Assembly (NCBI GenBank): GCA_907163345.1
Contig: CAJQUN010000007.1
Span: 3,169,206 to 3,233,205, forward strand
DNA: 64,000 nucleotides
Source: Haberlea rhodopensis
Lineage: Eukaryota; Streptophyta; Magnoliopsida; Lamiales; Gesneriaceae
Direction of reading: 5' to 3'
Shown here: one piece after another, positions 12,693 to 22,580 of the stretch
Position numbering within the stretch: the first letter of the stretch is position 1
Layout of the letters: every line of letters starts with the position of its first letter
The notes under the pieces: model-generated
The model's input: only the letters and a program-made list of their open reading frames with translations
What the model was told of the DNA's origin: nothing
The model's database searches: none
Position numbers and translations under genes: made by a program

Positions 12693-13860
12693 TGTTAGGA
12701 TCGGTCCGGAGTGTTTAGAGGGGGGTGAATGAACACTCCTATTAAAAATTAATCCCTTGTGATTTCGTTCGGATTAGTGAAAGAAATCTGTTTCTTAATC
12801 AACCCTTTTGCAGAACAGACCACTGATTAGTGCGGAACGGTCTGTTCTTAAATAAGTAAGAACGGCTCGATGGCTTGAATAATGGAACGAGTGCAGAAAG
12901 ATAAAAACACAGAATATGTTTCTGGAAGTTCGAAGGTGGTTTAATCCTTCTACGTCTCCCCTTCTTCCAATTAAGGAAGGATTCTACTAGAAGACTTTGA
13001 TTTATACAATCCAGTTGTACAAACCCGATTCAGCTGGATTTACCTCACTACCAAACTGAAACTCCTAGTCACTCGATCTGTTTCAGACACACTCTGTCTG
13101 ACAGTTACAATAATTTCTCACTTCTATCTTTCAATACAGAATACACAAGATAGACTTCTGTCTATGCACACAGTGATCCTAAAATGATCAAATATTACAA
13201 TGTATTCGTGCTTAAGAAGAATTTCAGCTCGAGAGCTTCTGAGCTTGTAAGCTTGTGCTGTTTTGCTTTCTTGTGCGTTTTTCGATTGATCAGCGAGAGT
13301 CTGCTTGGGATCTTCTGATGCATCCTTTTATAGTTGCATGTACCAACGACATTATTCCCTTAATGTGCAACTTTTGACTCTGCTTATACTCTGAGTAAGC
13401 TACAGTCTTCTTCTTTAAGGTACTTGCCATTCTGGTTCATGCTTTCGGCGACTGTCAGGTAAGCTCTTCTTTGTCTTCTTACCTTTTATGGTAATCTTCA
13501 GTCTAATGTCTTTTTCAGCATTAATTGCGACATTAAATGCTTCAATAAATAGCCGTTAATGATTCGGACTAAAGAACCAATCTTTATTCATCCTTGACTG
13601 CTCTGATCTGATATAGGTTGAGATCGATCTGAAGCTTCGATCTAGTCAGTCTGATTTCTATCGATCCGATCTGATATGCCTCATCAGCTTGATCTGTTTT
13701 GAGCGATCGATCTAGTCAGTCTGATTTCTATCGATCCGGTCTGATGCATCATTAGCTTGATCTGTTTTGAGCGATCGATCTGGTCAGTCTGATTTCTCTC
13801 GATCCGGTCTGATATGTTTTGTCATCTTTAAAATCTCATCGATAAGGTCCGGAACTAACA
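12693..13860 (-). repeat. Element A 5' LTR
   Basis: The 1,168 bp copy has TG...CA ends and is followed by the ATATG duplication. It carries the same ~70 bp repeat block (starts near 13638, 13708 and 13776). Confidence 0.93.
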
Positions 13861-13865
13861 ATATG

Positions 13866-15343
13866 GAAATAAAATCATATCATATCTTATTTAGTTCCAC
13901 TTTATCATACATTTAGTAAATAGTAATGATATATAAAGTTTGATATGTTTGGTGGTACTATATAAGCCAACATGTGGTACAAATATACTGATTTGTGGTA
14001 CTATATAAGATAATATGTTGTGCTAAATATATTGATCTGTGTCACTAAATAACATAATTTATTGTATTATATAAGCTACTCAGTGATATTAAATATACTG
14101 ATTTGTGGTATCAAATATACTGATTTATGGTACTATATAAGCTAATATGTGGTACTAATTATACTGATTTGTGGTGATATAACATATTTTTTGTACTAAA
14201 TAACATAATTTTGTGGTACTATGTAAGCTACTCTATGATACTAAACATACTGATTTGTAGTACCAAAATACGTGTCACTTCTTTCTCCTCGAGATTCTTC
14301 ATGTTTGAGCCATATCTTGAAATATGGTCACAAAAAAGTTGTAGAACTTTCTGTTATCTTCGTGTGGACAGCTAATTCGTTTAATTCAGATATTGTATGA
14401 GAAAGTTATGACCAAAATACTAAACTGTAGTACAAGCGGGTGAAATTTTCACCTCCAAGGCAGAATCATAGGTGCTTAAGCGCCTGTCAATCTGCCAAAA
14501 ACTCGACCGCCATCCATGCTACGCTTGAGTGTCGAAAACACCGAAAAAACAAGAGAAACATGATTTCTTGTCATCTTTTGGAGATTTTGACATATTCTTT
14601 CAATCCTCTATTTAAACCCCTCGAAAATCAGACCTTAAAGGACCTTTTCATTTACTAGATATCATAGTTTAGACCTAGTTTTTATATTCTTTCATAGTTT
14701 TATCGATTTTGTTCAAGTAAATATTTTCCAAATAGATTTTCATATAACATTTCATTGATTATTTTGTAACATGTGAAATAGATAATTCATATCTTAGCTT
14801 ATTTAGTGCCACTGTCATACATTTAGTGGTATTATATAATCTAATTTGTGGTATTATATAAGTTTATTATGATGCTTGTTATCTTAAAATAACATTTAAT
14901 TGTATAGGTTATAGTATAAAAAAATCATGTTATTTAGTACCATAAAGTAGCTCATGTAGTCCCACAAATTATGTTATATAGTATCACAAATTATGTTATT
15001 TTGTACCATAAATTAATATATATAGTACGATATCTTATGTTATATAGTACCATAAATTAGCTTATGTAGACCACAAATTAGCTTATATAGTACTACATAT
15101 TATGTAATATAGTACCACAAATTAGTATGGTACCACAAATTGTATATAAGCATGTCAATGTGTCTCTCTACAACTATACGACATGGAAATGCATTCATAG
15201 TACATATTATAATTATGTTATTTCACAAATTTGGTTATCTAGTACCACAAATTAGTATATATAGTACCACAAATTAGTTTATCTAGTACCACAAATCAAT
15301 ATATATATAGTATCATTAATTTATGGTACTATATAACATAATG
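13866..15343. repeat. AT-rich array, part 3, with non-repeat island
   Basis: From about 13945 to 14260 the array units are in GTGGTACTATATAAGC orientation. From about 14930 to 15300 they are in the opposite GTACCACAAATTAG orientation, flipping again at about 15315. An island at 14270-14660 is not array sequence: it is mixed-composition, non-coding DNA with no recognisable gene. Segments near 13885-13915 and 14800-14835 are near-duplicates (CTTATTTAGTKCCACT). Confidence 0.7.
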
Positions 15344-15348
15344 TGTAT

Positions 15349-16741
15349 TGTTGGGAAAACGATTTCTAAGTTTTGGTGATTACAAACACCTACTGGATGT
15401 TAAAGATCAACCGGATGCTAAAGACCTACCGGGTGAATACACCTACCGGATATTAAAGTCTCACCGGGTAAAGACATCAACTGGATAGACACCAACCGGA
15501 CAAGCTATCAACCGGACAAGCTATCAACCGGACAAGACATCAACTGGATAGTCATCAACCGGATGAAGACATCAACTGGATAGTCATCAACCGGATGAAG
15601 ACATCAACTGGATAGATACCAACCGGACAAGCTATCAACTGATAAAGACACTAACCGGATGAAGTCATCAACTGGTATGAAGTCATCAACCGTATGAAGT
15701 CATCAACCGGATGAAGTCATCAACTGGATAGTCATCAACCGGATGAAGACATCAACTGGATAGATACCAACCGGACAAGCTATCAACTGGTAAAGACATC
15801 AACCGGATGAAGACATCAACCGGGTGAAGACATAAACTGGATAACTATCAGCTGGAAAGTCTCTCACTGAACAAGGACATCAACTGGTCTTAAGAGGATG
15901 AACGACCAGTTGAACAAAGAAACCAGCAGAAGTCTAAGCAACGAGACAAAGTAAGTACAACATTCTCTGACAAAGGTACAACAGAGCGGCGCACCCTGCT
16001 ATATCTCCGCCACCATTACCGTCAGAGTGAAAAGAGCCGTTGTTTTACAAAATAGGAAAGAAGACAACATGTATTTGGAAAGCTAATCCATTCCATATAC
16101 AAAAAGGCTACCGTTGGACAACCAAACCTATAAATACGTCCAAGCAGAGAATGAAGATGTGCTGAGCAACTTTCAAACTAAGAGAAATACTTCAAAGCAA
16201 GAAAGCTATACGACTGATATTTCAAACGTTCAGCAAAGAGCAGACAAACCGCAAAACTGAATCTGTGACAGATTATTTTCAATTGAAGTCTGCTGCTTAG
16301 AAACTCTCAAAGCTAGAAAGTTTTATTCTGTAGAGAGTGTTGTAAAATCACTTGTATCCAAAAGATAAGAAGAGTGTGATTGCTAGGAGTTTAGGCCAAG
16401 TGTGTTAGTGCCTAAGGAGGTTGTATACTGTAAAGTGTAAACCAAGTCTTCTAGTGAATCCTTCCTGCAAAGGAAGAAGGGGAGACGTAGAAGCGTTGTG
16501 CTTCGAACTTCCAGAAACAACTCTCGCATTATTCGTTTATTGCTTTATTACTTCAGTTTTACTCCTCACAAGTTTTGTAGACGTCTTCCGCACTATAATA
16601 AGTGTCTACTGACTTGCCTGTTATTGAGAAGCAACTGTAACACTTAACAGTTTACAGTTAACCAGAAAAGAAATCGAAATTATATCTAGTGTTTATTCAA
16701 CCCCCCCCCCCCCCCTTCTAAACACTACCCCGATCCCAACA
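15349..16741 (+). repeat. Element B 5' LTR
   Basis: It runs from TGTTGGGAAAACG to GATCCCAACA. Between about 15460 and 15850 it contains many copies of an 18-20 bp phrase (CATCAACYGGATGAAGA and variants). A run of 15 C lies near the 3' end. Frames such as 16421-16612 are inside the LTR, recur in the other LTR, and are not genes. Confidence 0.96.
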
Positions 16742-16743
16742 AG

Positions 16744-16755
16744 TGGTATCAGAGC
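16744..16755 (+). other. Element B primer binding site (tRNA-Met initiator)
   Basis: TGGTATCAGAGC lies two bases after the 5' LTR. Confidence 0.93.
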
Positions 16756-16799
16756 TAAGGTCTTCTCAATCTTGAGAAATTACTATTTACCAAAAACTG

Positions 16800-18764
16800 A
16801 TGGCCTCATTCAGCAAGATTCCAATGTTCAAGAAAGACGAATATGATGACTGGAGGATCCGTATGCAAGCACATCTAAGTGCTCAAGATGATGATATGTG
16901 GTATGTGATCACCGAAGTACCGTTGAAGATCATGAAAATCAATACAGCTGCCTCTATCACAAGTGGTGATCCACAAATGGTAGAAAAGGAAAGATCTCAA
17001 TGGTCAAATGAAGACAAAAAAAAGGCAAATCTAGACAACGTGGCTAAAGACATTTTGTTCAAAACTTTGGACAAAAATATGTTCAACAAAATCAAAATGT
17101 GCCCAACAGCCAAAGAGTTCTGGGAAAAGATTGCTCAACTCTGTGAAGGAAATGATCAAACCAAGGAGAACAAGCTTACTGTGGCTTTACAAAAGTTTGA
17201 GCATATCAAAATGATAAATGGAGAAACTCTCAATGAGTATGATGAAAGAGTGACTGGAATAATAAATGAACTAAGCAGTCTGGGTAAGGAGTTACCCAAC
17301 AGAGAAGTCACTCTCAAAGTGATGAGAGGTCTACCAAGAGAATGGGATGTCAAGACCATTGCTATGAGAGAATCGAAGGATATCAACAAGATAGATCTAC
17401 ATGATCTGTTTGCTGATTTAAAAGCCTATGAATTCGAATTAGGCATTCGGGTTGAAGATGAACCAAGTACAAGTCAACCAACAAAAGCTCTCACTGCATC
17501 TGAGTCTCTGCCTACTCCTACTGAAATGACTCCAGAAAAGATGTGTAACGATGCGATGGCAATGTTCGTAAAGAAATTTGGAAAATTCATGAAGAAGAAC
17601 CAGAGACCTTATCAATCATATCCTCGAAGGCAAAGTTCCAAAGGAAATTCAGAAGAAGAAGAGCGAGTATGCTTCAACTGTCTCAAACCAGGGCACTTCA
17701 TCGCAGACTGTCCTAAACCCAAAAAGGATGATCACAAAAGAGGATCCAAGGATTACAGAAAATCCAAGGAAACCAGAAGAACATCCAAACGGGACAGAGA
17801 TCAAAAGGTTTTAGTGGCAGAAGATAGTAAGAGCAAATGGGCTGATTCTGAATCAGAATCAGAGGAGTCAATTAGCTCATCCAGCGAGAGTGAAGACGAA
17901 GAAGTCCACTGCTTAATGGCGAATGATGAAAATGAGGTACATGAAACTAACCTATCTGAATTTACACATCATGAACTCACCAATGCATTGCAGGACATGA
18001 TAAATGAGTATCAGACGCTATACGAATCTTTTGAAAGCTATAAGACTGAGCACTCAATTCCAACTAAAACGCTTGAAAACAAACTTGATTGTGAACAATC
18101 AAGGGAGTTGAATTGCTTAAGGGAAGCAGCCAGTCGCCTAGTGAAAGAAAGAGATGAAGCCAAGTGTGCGTACCAGAAACTCAGCAAACTGGTTAGCACT
18201 TGGAATGCGTCGACTACCAGAAAGGATGAAATGCTTGAGTCTATAAGGCTTGCTGGTGATTTAACTGGCATAGGCTTTAATAACAATGACAGCAGTTCAT
18301 CTGGTAATGAGCCTCAACTGTGTCTAACAAAAGGCAAGGTTCAATCAATGAACTTTGTAAGATCTAGCACAGTATATGACCCGTATGAACTGGTTAAAGA
18401 ACCTGTTAAAGCAACACTCATCAAGGAACAGGTACAGCACAGAGGTATCGGTTATGTAGAACCACTCAAAGAGGCTAAACCAAGGCAAAAGTTCAGAAAT
18501 GAACTTAAAACCACTGGTCGAGCAGCTAGAGAGGTTAAACCCAACTGGTACTACAACTGTAAACCTGTCCAGAAGAGGTATATGCTGAATAACAGGAACT
18601 ACAAACCAAAAGCACATGCATACACATATTATCACACTCCACAGCTAAAATCATCACCTACATTTATAAATGCACACACATTTCAGAACACACACCGACC
18701 TAAATCATTCAGGGTCATACAAGTGTGGGTTCCGAAAGGACTAATCCTACCAGGACCCAAGTAG
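16800..18764 (+). CDS. Element B Gag
   Basis: The 654-codon ORF begins MASFSKIPMF, 44 bp after the primer site. Residues ~1-220 are the UBN2-type copia gag domain (YDDWRIRM, FWEKIAQLCEG, NEYDERVTG). A CCHC zinc knuckle (CFNCLKPGHFIADC) sits near residues 290-303, inside a Lys/Arg-rich stretch that would bind RNA. An acidic SESEE-rich segment and a long helical C-terminal half follow, ending QVWVPKGLILPGPK. Gag builds the cytoplasmic virus-like particle. It ends with TAG at 18762-18764. Pol follows in the same frame but behind this stop and a second one (TAA, 18792-18794), so expression of pol needs recoding or re-initiation. Long C-terminal extensions are usual in Sirevirus gag. Confidence 0.93.
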   Translation: MASFSKIPMFKKDEYDDWRIRMQAHLSAQDDDMWYVITEVPLKIMKINTAASITSGDPQMVEKERSQWSNEDKKKANLDNVAKDILFKTLDKNMFNKIKMCPTAKEFWEKIAQLCEGNDQTKENKLTVALQKFEHIKMINGETLNEYDERVTGIINELSSLGKELPNREVTLKVMRGLPREWDVKTIAMRESKDINKIDLHDLFADLKAYEFELGIRVEDEPSTSQPTKALTASESLPTPTEMTPEKMCNDAMAMFVKKFGKFMKKNQRPYQSYPRRQSSKGNSEEEERVCFNCLKPGHFIADCPKPKKDDHKRGSKDYRKSKETRRTSKRDRDQKVLVAEDSKSKWADSESESEESISSSSESEDEEVHCLMANDENEVHETNLSEFTHHELTNALQDMINEYQTLYESFESYKTEHSIPTKTLENKLDCEQSRELNCLREAASRLVKERDEAKCAYQKLSKLVSTWNASTTRKDEMLESIRLAGDLTGIGFNNNDSSSSGNEPQLCLTKGKVQSMNFVRSSTVYDPYELVKEPVKATLIKEQVQHRGIGYVEPLKEAKPRQKFRNELKTTGRAAREVKPNWYYNCKPVQKRYMLNNRNYKPKAHAYTYYHTPQLKSSPTFINAHTFQNTHRPKSFRVIQVWVPKGLILPGPK

Positions 18765-18794
18765 GATTGGGTACCAATCAGTCTATCGCTTTAA

Positions 18795-21700
18795 TTGCAG
18801 GAAACTAGAATGCATCCAGTTCGGAGCTCAGAATGGTTCCTAGACAGCGGATGCTCTAGACATATGACAGGGAATGCAAGCTTATTGTCTGAACTAGTGG
18901 ACTCCACCGGACCCAGAATAACTTTTGGAGATAACGCGAAAGGTAGAACCGTGGGTAAGGGTAAGATTATCTACGGTAACCTCATCATTAAAGATATTCT
19001 TTTAGTTGAAAATCTATGCTATAATTTGATTAGCATAAGTCAATTGTGTGACAATGGTCATTCCGTAGAATTCAATCAGCATTCATGCACAATTAAATCT
19101 ACTGATGGCAATGTATTACTTATAGGAAGAAGGCATGATAACACATATAAAATTGATTGGAATCTTAATCAGCCTACTTCCTTTACTTGCTTAGCTGCCC
19201 AGAATACTTCCAAAAATTGGCTTTGGCACAAACGGTTGAGTCACTTAAATTTTAAAACTATTGCTAGTTTGCGTAAACTTGATCTAGTTGTTGGACTGCC
19301 CCAAATTGAGTTCTCAAAGGACAATATCTGTGCAGCATGCCAACTCGGTAAGCAAATCAGATCCTCTTTTAAGAACAAAGGGAGTAAATCTTCTTCTCGG
19401 TGCCTAGAGTTGCTGCATATGGATCTGTTTGGTCCTATACCAGTAACAAGTCTAGGGGGAATGAAGTACACCCTAGTGTTAATAGACGATTACACTCGTT
19501 TCACGTGGGTCTTGTTCCTAAGTGGTAAAGATCAGGCTACTCCAAAGCTGATCAAATTACTGAAAAGACTCCAAAATGAGAAATCGTGTGGGATAGATAG
19601 AATTCGCAGTGATAAAGGTACTGAGTTTACCAATCAATCACTCGAATCATATCTAGATGACCTTGGTATTAAACACGAATACTCTGCAGCTAGAACTCCT
19701 CAACAAAACGGAGTTGCTGAGCGTAGGAACCGCACTTTGAAAGAAGCTGCGCGAACTATGCTCGCGGAATCAGAAATATCGCAGAGATTTTGGGCAGAAG
19801 CTGTCAACACAACATGTTATACGCAGAACAGATCGATGATTAATAAGCGAGCTAATAAAACCCCTTATGAGATCTGGAATGGCAGTAAGCCAAATATTTC
19901 TTATTTCCATGTGTTTGGTTGCAAATGTTTTATTCACAACAATGGAAAGACTCATCTCACCGCCTTTGATGCCAAATCTGATGCTGGAATATTTCTTGGC
20001 TATTCTACAGTTAGTAAGGCATTCAGAGTATTTAATAATAGAACTCTTAATGTAGAAGAATCAGTGCATGTAAAATTTGATGAACCTACTGACTGTACAC
20101 TATCCGATATACAAATCAACAACTTGAGTAATCGACTGGAAAGCACTTATATTGACGAAAATGTTGATGATGAGATTGATTACAGAAGCAGGGCTGACTG
20201 CTCCTTAGAACCAGAAATCCCTGAAGCTCAAGCAGAGGAGTCTGCTGGCCAACAAGCACTGCAGCCAGCCATCAATGAAATAGTGGCATCCACCTCTACT
20301 GCAGTTGAAGGAACCAATGAGAAAGATGGGTCTATCAGAATCTCTGATTTACCTACTCACATCCAGTCAACTGAAGAACTCAACCCACTAGGACCTTCGC
20401 TCCGGTGGAAGAAGGATCATCCACCCGAGCAGGTCATCGGTAACCCTCTTGCTCCTCTACGCACCAGAGGACAAATGATTAACGAATTTCTTCATGCTGC
20501 ATTCATATCTCATATAGAACCTAAGAAGATTGATGAAGCTATATTAGACCCAAGTTGGGTAGAAGCAATGCAGGAAGAACTAAACCAGTTTGAGCGAAAC
20601 AGAGTATGGTATCTAGTACCACGACCACAGCATCACACTGTAATTGGCACCAAATGGGTATTTAGAAATAAATTAGACGAAAATGGAACAGTAATTAGAA
20701 ATAAAGCAAGATTAGTTGCACAGGGCTACAGACAGGAAGAATGCATTGATTTCGATGAAACCTTTGCCCCTGTAGCACGACTAGAAGCAATTCGCATATT
20801 TCTTGCATTTGCTGCATTTAAAGACTTTAAAGTCTATCAGATAGATGTTAAGAGTGCATTTCTTAACGGCAAACTCCAGGAAGAAGTTTATGTTGAACAA
20901 CCTCCTGGATTTGAAAACCATCAGCAGCCATCTCATGTTTTCCGTCTGAATAAAGCTCTGTATGGTCTAAAGCAAGCTCCCCGTGCCTGGTATGAAACTT
21001 TATCAAAATTTTTGACAGAGCACAACTTTGTTATTGGCACGGTGGACAAGACCCTTTTTAAATTTACAAAGGGAGATCATACGTTGCTAGTTCAAATATA
21101 TGTTGATGATATTATCTTCGGGAGTACTAACCCAAAACTGTGCGAAAGATTTTCTAAAATCATGCAGGAACAATTCGAGATGAGCATGATGGGAGAGTTA
21201 TCATTTTTCTTAGGATTGCAAGTCAAGCAATCTAGTGAAGGAATTCTGATAAATCAGTCCAAGTACACTAAAGAGCTACTGAAGAAATATGGAATGAGTA
21301 CCAGCTCAGCTGCTGCTACACCAATGAGCTCATCCGCCAAACTCGACTTGGATAATTCAGGAATACCAGTCGAAGTTACAATGTATCGAGGCATGATCGG
21401 ATCTTTACTATACTTGACAGCCAGCCGACCCGATATTATGTTTGCAGTATGTATGTGCGCCCGGTTTCAAGCAAATCCCAAGCAGTCGCACTTCACTGCT
21501 GTCAAGAGGATCCTAAAATACTTAAAAGGAACCGAGAATGTTGGTCTATGGTATCCAAGAGACTCAACTTTTAATCTCATTGGATACTCAGATGCTGACT
21601 ATGCTGGATGTAATATTGACAGGAAAAGCACCAGTGGATATTGTCAATTTCTTGGTGATCGGTTAATATCATGGGGATGCAAGAAACAGACATCCATCGC

Positions 21701-22028
21701 AACCTCCACTGCAGAGGCAGAGTACCTTGCTGCTGGAAGCTGCTGTGCCCAACTGCTCTGGATTCAGCAACAACTCAGAGACTATGGAATTGAGTCCACA
21801 GAGGCTCCTATTTTCTGTGACAATACGTCTGCCATTGCCATTACATACAATCCAGTTCTTCATACTCATACTAAACATATTGACATTCGTCATCATTTCA
21901 TCAGAGATCATGTTATGAAGAAGGAAATACGGCTGGAGTACATTTCCACAGAACAACAGGCAGCAGACATCTTCACAAAACCCCTACCGACGCTAAGTTT
22001 TCTTACTTTCGAAATATTCTTGGTTTAA
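18795..22028 (+). CDS. Element B Pol: protease, integrase, reverse transcriptase, RNase H
   Basis: About 1,077 codons are open after the in-frame TAA; the first ATG is at 18810. Near the start WFLDSGCSRHMTG carries the aspartic protease DSG. The integrase zinc region (WHKRLSHLNF...CAACQLGK) is at about residues 140-185. The DDE core has HMDLFGPIP, LIDDYTRF and TPQQNGVAERRN up to about 320. The RT (about 600-860) holds YQIDVKSAFLNGKLQ and the catalytic YVDDIIFGSTN. RNase H (about 920-1060) has SDADYAG, TSTAEAEY and NTSAIAI. The order PR-IN-RT-RH is diagnostic of Ty1/copia. Compared with element A, the last codons (after FTKPLP) are read in a shifted frame, apparently from one lost base near 21990. 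This truncates the end beyond the catalytic parts. Confidence 0.95.
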   Translation: MQETRMHPVRSSEWFLDSGCSRHMTGNASLLSELVDSTGPRITFGDNAKGRTVGKGKIIYGNLIIKDILLVENLCYNLISISQLCDNGHSVEFNQHSCTIKSTDGNVLLIGRRHDNTYKIDWNLNQPTSFTCLAAQNTSKNWLWHKRLSHLNFKTIASLRKLDLVVGLPQIEFSKDNICAACQLGKQIRSSFKNKGSKSSSRCLELLHMDLFGPIPVTSLGGMKYTLVLIDDYTRFTWVLFLSGKDQATPKLIKLLKRLQNEKSCGIDRIRSDKGTEFTNQSLESYLDDLGIKHEYSAARTPQQNGVAERRNRTLKEAARTMLAESEISQRFWAEAVNTTCYTQNRSMINKRANKTPYEIWNGSKPNISYFHVFGCKCFIHNNGKTHLTAFDAKSDAGIFLGYSTVSKAFRVFNNRTLNVEESVHVKFDEPTDCTLSDIQINNLSNRLESTYIDENVDDEIDYRSRADCSLEPEIPEAQAEESAGQQALQPAINEIVASTSTAVEGTNEKDGSIRISDLPTHIQSTEELNPLGPSLRWKKDHPPEQVIGNPLAPLRTRGQMINEFLHAAFISHIEPKKIDEAILDPSWVEAMQEELNQFERNRVWYLVPRPQHHTVIGTKWVFRNKLDENGTVIRNKARLVAQGYRQEECIDFDETFAPVARLEAIRIFLAFAAFKDFKVYQIDVKSAFLNGKLQEEVYVEQPPGFENHQQPSHVFRLNKALYGLKQAPRAWYETLSKFLTEHNFVIGTVDKTLFKFTKGDHTLLVQIYVDDIIFGSTNPKLCERFSKIMQEQFEMSMMGELSFFLGLQVKQSSEGILINQSKYTKELLKKYGMSTSSAAATPMSSSAKLDLDNSGIPVEVTMYRGMIGSLLYLTASRPDIMFAVCMCARFQANPKQSHFTAVKRILKYLKGTENVGLWYPRDSTFNLIGYSDADYAGCNIDRKSTSGYCQFLGDRLISWGCKKQTSIATSTAEAEYLAAGSCCAQLLWIQQQLRDYGIESTEAPIFCDNTSAIAITYNPVLHTHTKHIDIRHHFIRDHVMKKEIRLEYISTEQQAADIFTKPLPTLSFLTFEIFLV

Positions 22029-22580
22029 TTGAAATTACTTCTTGATTATTTTGTTTGGGTAATGAATTCAGGGGGAATTTGTTAGTTTAGTTGCATTTAT
22101 TTAGGGGGAATTTCTGTTTTAATTTTATCATGGTTATTTAAGCTAAGCTGGTAATACAATGGTCAACTGCAGTGGGGGTATTCGTACCAGTAGGACTCTG
22201 CATCCAGTAGATGTTTTCCTACCAGTCGAACCCCACATACCAGTTGATGTTACCAAATATGCTTTGACAAAAATAACCCTCGATACTAATTAACCTAATG
22301 AACGTCGGAATTCAAAATTACTTTTGTGTAAAATAAATTATTTCACTCCCGCCTAAATCCTGTCCTTTTATTTTTGGTTAAAATCTTTTTAATCGTTAGA
22401 TGATTGCCACGTATACATGTGTCCGCTCATCTACAGTACGACATTACATATACTTCCTTTTTCACCGCCTTTAGTTTTCTCTTCTCTTCATCTTCTCCAA
22501 ACATCTTACTGCAACAATCGTTTCTTTCAGAAAATTTCCTTTAACAGATTGCTGCTGCTCCTTCACCTCAATCATTCAAA
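22029..22580 (+). promoter_or_regulatory. Pol-ORF3 spacer of element B with leader-like features
   Basis: Two GGGGGAATTT blocks (22070-22079 and 22103-22112) look like internal copies of the polypurine motif, which Sireviruses often multiply. From about 22400 the sequence looks like a plant promoter and leader: CCACGTATAC, then a CT-rich stretch, then TTTCTTTCAG and TTTAACAG acceptor-like sites within 60 bp of the ORF3 ATG. ORF3 could therefore be made from a spliced or separate mRNA. This is inference; no TATA box is certain. Confidence 0.4.

Larger units (their letters stand above)
3193..13860 (-). mobile_element. Sirevirus-type Ty1/copia retrotransposon A (decayed)
   Basis: The 10.7 kb element has LTRs of 1,166 and 1,168 bp, a Met-tRNA primer site, an A5G4-type polypurine tract and a perfect 5 bp duplication ATATG (3188-3192 and 13861-13865). 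On the minus strand the order is gag, protease-integrase-RT-RNase H, then a third ORF. Order within pol, the polypurine context (GTCATCATCAAAAAGG) and the extra ORF after pol point to the Sirevirus (SIRE/Maximus) lineage. It is disabled: gag has a nonsense codon, pol several stops and frameshifts, and ORF3 a frameshift. By eye the two LTRs differ by a few percent, so it is clearly older than element B. Confidence 0.95.

Noticed and set aside
16421..16612. 63-codon ORF, repeated at 27203
   Set aside because: It lies inside both LTRs of element B. Its near-identity simply reflects LTR identity.
18761..18800. Tiny intron joining gag to pol in element B (GTAGGATT...TTGCAG)
   Set aside because: It would be about 40 nt, below usual plant intron size, and removing it puts pol out of frame.
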